Shown piece by piece: positions 59,678 to 64,000 of a DNA stretch of 64,000 nt. Position 1 is the first letter of the stretch, and each line of letters starts with the position of its first letter. The DNA lies in assembly GCA_018064605.1 (NCBI GenBank), contig JAGHUX010000007.1:1-64000 (forward strand). Reading direction: 5' to 3'. The position numbers were made by a program, and so were the translations under genes. The DNA comes from Candidatus Limimorpha caballi (GTDB lineage Bacteria; Bacteroidota; Bacteroidia; Bacteroidales; F082). The notes beneath the pieces were generated by a model. It did no database searches. It saw only the letters and a program-made list of their open reading frames with translations, and was not told the DNA's origin.

Positions 59678-60307
59678 TCAAAAATTCAGTTTAACACTAA
59701 GTCCTGCGGTGCCGCAGCCGTACGCGAAGTCGTTGGCCGGCTCCCATTTCGGTTCGACATGCAGTGTCAGGTCGTCGTCTATCTCGTAATACAGGAAATT
59801 GGCGTCGACGCAGGCGTCGATTATCTGCACTGCGTACCATCCTGCCATGACGATCCAGCTGAGTTCCATGTTGCGGCGGTAGAAGTCGCGCAGGGTGACG
59901 AGATTCTCGCCGGTGTATTTCTCCGCCTCACGTTTCGCCTTGTCGCTCACGTCGGGGTCGGTCCCCATCTTGTAGTTGTATGCGTCGCGGTACAGGTGGT
60001 AGTCGTCGCCGTTGGTGATGGCGAAATAGCCGCAGGCCGCGAAGCCGGCGTAAACCACGGGCATCTTCCAGTATTTGCGGTTGTAGGCCTGTCCCGCACC
60101 GGGTATCAGGGCGATCCACGTCGCTGTCTTCGGGTTGTGGTTCGGCGGCACGACCTGACGTTTCGTCTTTTCTTTTCTGTCTTTTTCTCTCGGCGTCTTG
60201 ATCAGGATCTCCGGTGTGTCCGGACGTTCAAACGCCGTCGTGTCCTGAGCCTTCAGGCTCGGGGCGGCGATTGCGAATGTCAGTAGCAGGATCCAGAAAC
60301 GCTTCAT
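59678..60307 (-). CDS. DUF5683 domain exported protein
   Basis: 209-aa protein from ATG 60307 (MKRFWILLLTFAIAAPSLKAQ, signal peptide). A longer in-frame opening upstream would run inside parB and is rejected. The DUF5683 core is KTATWIALIPGAGQAYNRKYWKMPVVYAGF (about 60-89, key part) then NGDDYHLYRDAYNYK and SWIVMAGWYAVQIIDACVDANF. Function unknown; it regularly sits between parB and dapB in this phylum. It starts 2 bp after parB ends. Confidence 0.85.
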   Translation of the reverse strand: MKRFWILLLTFAIAAPSLKAQDTTAFERPDTPEILIKTPREKDRKEKTKRQVVPPNHNPKTATWIALIPGAGQAYNRKYWKMPVVYAGFAACGYFAITNGDDYHLYRDAYNYKMGTDPDVSDKAKREAEKYTGENLVTLRDFYRRNMELSWIVMAGWYAVQIIDACVDANFLYYEIDDDLTLHVEPKWEPANDFAYGCGTAGLSVKLNF

Positions 60308-60309
60308 GA

Positions 60310-61212
60310 TCAGTTGCCTTTGTTGATATATTCCATCAGCCGGTCGAACTCCTTGTCGTTCTTGAAGTTTATTGTGAGGCTCCCGCGGCCGCGGCTGTTG
60401 CGGTTTATGCTCACGTCCATGTCGAGTGCCTTCGAGAGGCTGCTGGCGTGTTGCCTGAAGCTCTCCGGCACCACATTCTGGCTCTTCGACGGCTTCTTCG
60501 CGTCTTTCTTGTTGAGGTTTCTCACCATCTCCTCGACTTGCCGCACGTTGAGGCCGTTGTCGATTATCTTCTTGAGTATCAGGAGCTGTTGTGTCTTGTC
60601 TTCTATCGTGATGATGGCTCTGGCGTGACCCATTGAGATGAATCCGTCGCGGATGGCGATTTGTATCTCTGCCGGTAACTTCAACAGTCTCAGGAAGTTG
60701 GTGACTGTCGAGCGGTCTTTCCCCACTTTCTCGCTGAGTTGTTCCTGTGTGAGGTTGCATTCGTCCACGAGACGTTGGTAGGAGATGGCCACTTCGATGG
60801 CGTTGAGGCTCTCGCGGTGTATGTTCTCGATGAGTGCCATCTCGAGCATCTGTTCGTCGTTGGCGACGCGGATGAACACCGGTATTCTCGTCATCCCGGC
60901 AAGTCTCGATGCGCGGAGGCGTCGTTCGCCTGAGATGAGCTGATACCTGTCGTAACCCATCTTGCGGACGGTCACCGGCTGTATGACGCCCTGGGTCCTG
61001 ATGGATTCCGCGAGTTCTTGCAGGGCTGTCTCGTCGAAGTCGGCACGTGGCTGGAACGGGTTCGTCTCAATCTTGTCGATGTCGAGTTCCGCTATCGCGC
61101 CTGCCACGTAGTTGCCGGAGATGTCGGCCGACGTGATGTCGGTGTCGGGGCTTTGGAGGATGGCGTCGAGACCGCGCCCGAGGCCTCTTTTCTTATTGCT
61201 GTTCGTTGTCAT
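60310..61212 (-). CDS. parB: Chromosome partitioning protein ParB
   Basis: 300-aa parS-binding CTPase. N-terminal KRGLGRGLDAIL, ParB/Sulfiredoxin motif GERRLRASRLAG (about 92-103), central helix-turn-helix LTQEQLSEKVGKDRSTVTNFLRLL (about 155-178), C-terminal dimer domain with NSRGRGSLTINFKNDKEFDRLMEYI. It overlaps parA by 20 bp, so translation is coupled. Confidence 0.96.
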   Translation of the reverse strand: MTTNSNKKRGLGRGLDAILQSPDTDITSADISGNYVAGAIAELDIDKIETNPFQPRADFDETALQELAESIRTQGVIQPVTVRKMGYDRYQLISGERRLRASRLAGMTRIPVFIRVANDEQMLEMALIENIHRESLNAIEVAISYQRLVDECNLTQEQLSEKVGKDRSTVTNFLRLLKLPAEIQIAIRDGFISMGHARAIITIEDKTQQLLILKKIIDNGLNVRQVEEMVRNLNKKDAKKPSKSQNVVPESFRQHASSLSKALDMDVSINRNSRGRGSLTINFKNDKEFDRLMEYINKGN

Positions 61213-61981
61213 TGTCGATGTTGTTGCGTTTTAGGATTTCCCTTGCGAGGTTGAGGTGGTTGATGGCTCCGGAACTCGCCGCGTCGTGCATGATGATGGT
61301 CTGCCCGTAGCTCGGCGCCTCGCTGAGACGTGTGTTCACGTTGATGATGGTGTCGAAGACCATCGACTGGAAGTGCGTCTTGACCTCATCGACGACCTGC
61401 TTCGAGATCCTCGTGCGGCTGTCGAACATTGTGAGCAGTATGCCTTCGATGTCAAGGTCGCGGTTGAAGCGCGACTGTACTATCTTGATGGTGTTCAATA
61501 ACTTGCCGAGGCCTTCGAGTGCGAAGTACTGGCACTGCACCGGGATTATCACCGAGTCGGCGGCGGTCAGCGCGTTGACGGTGATCAGGCCGAGCGACGG
61601 CGAGCAGTCGATGATTATGAAGTCGTATTCGTCTTTTATCGGGTCGAGCGATTTGCGCATCATTTGTTCGCGCTGCGGCAGGTTGATGATCTCTATCTCC
61701 GCCCCGACGAGGTCGATGTGCGCCGGCAGCAGGTCGAGGTTCGGAGTCTCCGTCTCCTTGATTGTCGTCCGCGGGTCTGTGCCGTCGATTATGCATTCGT
61801 ATATGCTGCTCTCGATGGTGTTCGGGTCGAAGCCCACACCCGAAGTGGAGTTCGCCTGCGGGTCAGCATCAATCAGTAAAGTCTTGTGCTCCAGTACTGC
61901 AAGGCTCGCCGCCAGGTTGATCGCCGTCGTGGTCTTGCCGACTCCGCCCTTCTGATTTGCTATTGCGATAATCTTTCCCAT
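61193..61981 (-). CDS. parA: Chromosome partitioning ATPase ParA/Soj
   Basis: 262-aa deviant-Walker ATPase. Walker A KGGVGKTTTAINLAA (about 11-25), switch DADPQANSTSGVG, Walker B FIIIDCSPSLG. First gene of the parA-to-glycosyltransferase run. A -7 box lies 29-36 nt upstream. No parS site was searched for base by base. Confidence 0.96.
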   Translation of the reverse strand: MGKIIAIANQKGGVGKTTTAINLAASLAVLEHKTLLIDADPQANSTSGVGFDPNTIESSIYECIIDGTDPRTTIKETETPNLDLLPAHIDLVGAEIEIINLPQREQMMRKSLDPIKDEYDFIIIDCSPSLGLITVNALTAADSVIIPVQCQYFALEGLGKLLNTIKIVQSRFNRDLDIEGILLTMFDSRTRISKQVVDEVKTHFQSMVFDTIINVNTRLSEAPSYGQTIIMHDAASSGAINHLNLAREILKRNNIDNDNEQQ

Positions 61982-62009
61982 TCTCTTTGATTTTACTTGA
62001 AAAAACGCA

Positions 62010-62017
62010 CAAAGATA
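62010..62017 (-). promoter_or_regulatory. -7 promoter box of parA
   Basis: Minus strand TATCTTTG followed by T, 29 nt before ATG 61981. Confidence 0.6.
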
Positions 62018-62075
62018 TATAAAATTTTGAATCGGGGCTATTATTTTTTATGCAAGTTTTCAACTTTTTGAAACA

Positions 62076-62118
62076 TAAAAAAAGGATTTCCGGAACTGTC
62101 GTCAATCCCGGAAATCCT
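62076..62118 (-). terminator. Rho-independent terminator of the DUF3276 gene
   Basis: Perfect 11-bp arms AGGATTTCCGG / CCGGAAATCCT (62083-62118) with TTTTTTTATG after them on the minus strand, 20 bp past the stop at 62139. Confidence 0.85.
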
Positions 62119-62138
62119 CTGCCGTTATCGTGACTTTA

Positions 62139-62495
62139 TTACTTCTCGCCGAGTTTGTCGAACCAGTCCTCAACGTCGTCTTTCGGCTCGTCGTGACCTT
62201 CGTATTCCTTCGGCTCGTCGAAGTAACCTTCCGGATATTCGCCGGTCTCAATGTAGTTCAACGTCTCCTTCAACGCTGTGGCGAATTTCTCGAAGTCTTC
62301 TTTATAAAGGAAAATCTTGTGCTTCTCGTAGGTGAAGTGTGTCTGATCTTCGTTGAAACGACGCTTGCTCTCCGTGATAGTGATATATTTCTCGTCACTT
62401 CTTGTGGTTTTCACATCGAAAAAATAAGTGCGTTTCCCTGCACGTACCGGTCTTGAAAACAATTCCTCGCGGCTCATCTTGTCTTTTTCTTCCAT
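62139..62495 (-). CDS. DUF3276 PUR-alpha-like nucleic acid-binding protein
   Basis: 118-aa protein from ATG 62495 (MEEKDKMSREELFSRPVRAG). Matches DUF3276: KRTYFFDVKTTRSDEKYITITESK, THFTYEKHKIFLYKEDFEKF and an acidic tail DEPKDDVEDWFDKLGEK. The family has a PUR repeat fold that binds single-stranded nucleic acid; its cellular role is poorly known. Own promoter (62524-62531) and terminator. Confidence 0.88.
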   Translation of the reverse strand: MEEKDKMSREELFSRPVRAGKRTYFFDVKTTRSDEKYITITESKRRFNEDQTHFTYEKHKIFLYKEDFEKFATALKETLNYIETGEYPEGYFDEPKEYEGHDEPKDDVEDWFDKLGEK

Positions 62496-62523
62496 ACTGT
62501 TCCTGTTTGATGTAAATTGGCTG

Positions 62524-62531
62524 CAAAAGTA
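62524..62531 (-). promoter_or_regulatory. -7 promoter box of the DUF3276 gene
   Basis: Minus strand TACTTTTG followed by C, 29 nt before ATG 62495. Confidence 0.6.
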
Positions 62532-62661
62532 GAAAAAATTTGAATATGCAAACAAAAAAAATCAATCTTCCTGAAATTTTTTTACCGTTGCTTCTTTTAT
62601 TCCGGATGTTTCCACAACATGTTGATTTTGACTTCTTTCGTGTTTCGCCGATGTGATATGG

Positions 62662-63474
62662 CTAAAATGAAATGTTCCTGTCGGGGTACCTCAATTTCGT
62701 CACGACACGTTTGGTGTATTCCGGGAAGTCGCTTTTCATGATCCAGTCGTAGTACTGCGGCTCTTTCCTGAAGACGTCCTCCACGCGCTCGTCTTTGTGC
62801 TTGCCGAACTTGAACACCGCCTTGCCGGCGTCGTCATACACGATCTGCCCCATCAGGTCAACGTTCTGGTGATGTGATGAGAAATGCGCGAGTTCTGACA
62901 TGTCGTTCACTACCGGTTTTGTCGTAACTCCTTTGTTGTCAGTGTATTCAGTGTCTTTGTATTTGTCGAGCATAGCCATGAGAACTTCGTATGTGGCCAT
63001 GGTGTCGGCGTTGGCGGAGTGCGCGTTGTCGAAGTCTTTGTGCATGAAGAACCTGTATGCGCCGCGCAGTGTCCTCGGCTCCATCTTCATGAAAATGTTC
63101 ATCACGTCGATGAGCTGGCGTTCCTTCAGGTCGAAGTTCACGCCGGCGCGGATGAACTCCTCAACCAACATCGGAAGGTCGAATTTCAGGATGTTGTATC
63201 CGGCAAGGTCACAGTTGCCGAAAAACCTCGAAATCTCCGGCGCAAGCTGCCTGAAAGTCCTTTCTTTCGACACATCTTCATTCGTTATCCCATGCACCGC
63301 CGTCGTCTCCGGCGGAATCGGACACTCCGGGTTGATGCGCCACGTGCGCTGCTCCTCCTCACCGTTTACATTGACTCTCAATACACTTACTTCTACAATT
63401 CTGTCATGAACCGGATTCAGCCCGGTCGTCTCCAAATCAAAAAATGCGATAGGTCGCTTCAAATTTAACTTCAT
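62662..63474 (-). CDS. DEDDh 3'-5' exonuclease (DnaQ-like)
   Basis: 270-aa nuclease. Exo I FFDLETTGLNP (Asp-x-Glu, about 13-23), Exo II GYNILKFDLPML, Exo III HSANADTMATYEVL with catalytic His and Asp (about 152-165). The last about 90 residues, GKHKDERVEDVFRKEPQYYDWIMKSDFP, form an extra C-terminal module seen in Bacteroidota homologues. It may be a DNA polymerase III epsilon-like or stand-alone repair exonuclease. Solitary gene, divergent from the Tricorn-like gene. Confidence 0.88.
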   Translation of the reverse strand: MKLNLKRPIAFFDLETTGLNPVHDRIVEVSVLRVNVNGEEEQRTWRINPECPIPPETTAVHGITNEDVSKERTFRQLAPEISRFFGNCDLAGYNILKFDLPMLVEEFIRAGVNFDLKERQLIDVMNIFMKMEPRTLRGAYRFFMHKDFDNAHSANADTMATYEVLMAMLDKYKDTEYTDNKGVTTKPVVNDMSELAHFSSHHQNVDLMGQIVYDDAGKAVFKFGKHKDERVEDVFRKEPQYYDWIMKSDFPEYTKRVVTKLRYPDRNISF

Positions 63475-63565
63475 TTCAAATGTTTTGTTTCACATCGTAA
63501 AAGTACGTTTTTTTTCAAAATGTTACATCTTTGGTGAAATTTTTTTTTCGCTCGCTAAAAATACT

Positions 63566-63573
63566 TAATTTTG
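63566..63573 (+). promoter_or_regulatory. -7 promoter box of the Tricorn-like gene
   Basis: TAATTTTG followed by CGG, 20 nt before ATG 63594. Confidence 0.6.
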
Positions 63574-63593
63574 CGGCTGTAAATTTTAGAAAT

Positions 63594-64000
63594 ATGAGAA
63601 AGATTTTAACGACTCTCGCTGTCATTTTCCTTTCAATGTCAGCTTTTTCACAGCCTCTCTGGATGCGTTACAACAAAATCTCACCTGATGGTGAGAAAAT
63701 AGCCTTTTCATATAAAGGTGATGTCTATGTGGTTGATTCTAAAGGCGGTACGGCTGTTCAACTGACCACCAACCCGTCTTACGACTATTGTCCGGTCTGG
63801 TCGCACGACGGCAAGACGATAGCTTTCGCCACCGACCGCAACGGCAATTTCGACATCTACGTCGTCCCGGTGAACGGCGGCGTGGCGAAGCGTGTCACGA
63901 CAAACTCGGCGTCGGAGACCCCGCTCGCGTTCTCGCCTGACGATACTGAAATATATTATTCTGCATACATCCAGAAAGACGCCGCCGACGCGCAGTTCGC
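63594..64000 (+). CDS. Tricorn-like/PD40 beta-propeller exported protein (partial)
   Basis: The open frame from ATG 63594 runs off the window. Signal peptide MRKILTTLAVIFLSMSAFSQ. Then PD40 propeller blades: ISPDGEKIAFSYKGDVYVVD, TNPSYDYCPVWSHDGKTIAFATDRNGNFDIYVV, TTNSASETPLAFSPDDTEIYYSA. This start fits Bacteroidota S41-type Tricorn protease homologues of about 1,080 aa. Only the propeller start is visible, so the protease call is inference. Confidence 0.75.
   Translation, partial: MRKILTTLAVIFLSMSAFSQPLWMRYNKISPDGEKIAFSYKGDVYVVDSKGGTAVQLTTNPSYDYCPVWSHDGKTIAFATDRNGNFDIYVVPVNGGVAKRVTTNSASETPLAFSPDDTEIYYSAYIQKDAADAQF

Noticed and set aside
59678-60760. 360-aa form of the DUF5683 protein
   Set aside because: The extra N-terminal part is antisense-like text inside parB; the signal peptide begins at ATG 60307.

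Overview
The window comes from a member of the Bacteroidota, most likely an uncultured Bacteroidales. The evidence is the promoter type (TAnnTTTG boxes 10-120 nt upstream of many starts, with few Shine-Dalgarno sequences), families largely confined to that phylum (glycosyltransferase 117/DUF2723, DUF3276 PUR-like protein, DUF5683, DUF4296, DUF6922, a PorT-type barrel, the alanine/dicarboxylate symporter pair), and housekeeping order (parA-parB-DUF5683-dapB-lepB; rimP-nusA-infB). Housekeeping DNA is mid-GC. The 12.3-24.4 kb stretch and a few short insertions are visibly AT-richer.

Layout: 0-0.2 kb, a 62-bp tandem repeat. 0.3-11.3 kb, core metabolism: proline catabolism (pruA), an orphan N6-adenine DNA methyltransferase, an NlpC/P60 hydrolase, a 7TM-HD phosphohydrolase, the nfnA-nfnB transhydrogenase pair, NAD kinase and a His-rich 10-TM metal transporter. 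11.3-15.1 kb, MarC, DUF2147 and a decaying toxin-antitoxin island: a higBA pair with a gutted toxin, DUF6922-AbiEii, MNT-HEPN and a gutted higA. 15.1-19.2 kb, four low-GC secreted-protein genes. 19.5-21.7 kb, threonine catabolism (SDR threonine dehydrogenase plus kbl). 21.8-24.4 kb, an AAA/DUF4143 ATPase between 32-bp direct repeats and a lipoprotein. 24.5-30.3 kb, a thioredoxin fusion, two symporters, cysS and a four-helix-bundle gene. 30.4-35.3 kb, infB, nusA, rimP and tRNA-Gln. 35.5-46.8 kb, a GT117 membrane protein, polyprenyl synthase, a broken AraC regulator, lptB, KpsF-type isomerase, recQ and lplA. 46.9-53.0 kb, two tRNA-Glu, PorT-like protein, heptose kinase, aminotransferase, lpxD and lpxC. 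53.0-62.0 kb, a long minus-strand run parA, parB, DUF5683, dapB, lepB, ftsK, lolA-like and a glycosyltransferase. 62.1-64 kb, DUF3276, an exonuclease and the start of a Tricorn-like protein.

The most unusual signal is a family of three long, rod-like structured elements, each just upstream of a minus-strand gene for an exported protein (cores 16568-16777, about 19247-19458 and 23971-24187). Two are 94% identical 357-bp copies whose differences include three compensated base pairs. The third keeps the same helix order with almost wholly different sequence. Two of the three have a -7 promoter box exactly 118 nt before the outermost helix. They look like a paralogous family of about 400-nt 5' leader RNAs that I cannot assign to a known class.

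Other notable features are gene remnants with internal deletions (higB, higA, araC), a shared 61-bp repeat behind two toxin-antitoxin cassettes, palindromic direct repeats around the DUF4143 ATPase, and a His-rich transporter loop built from a 9-bp repeat that also occurs outside genes.
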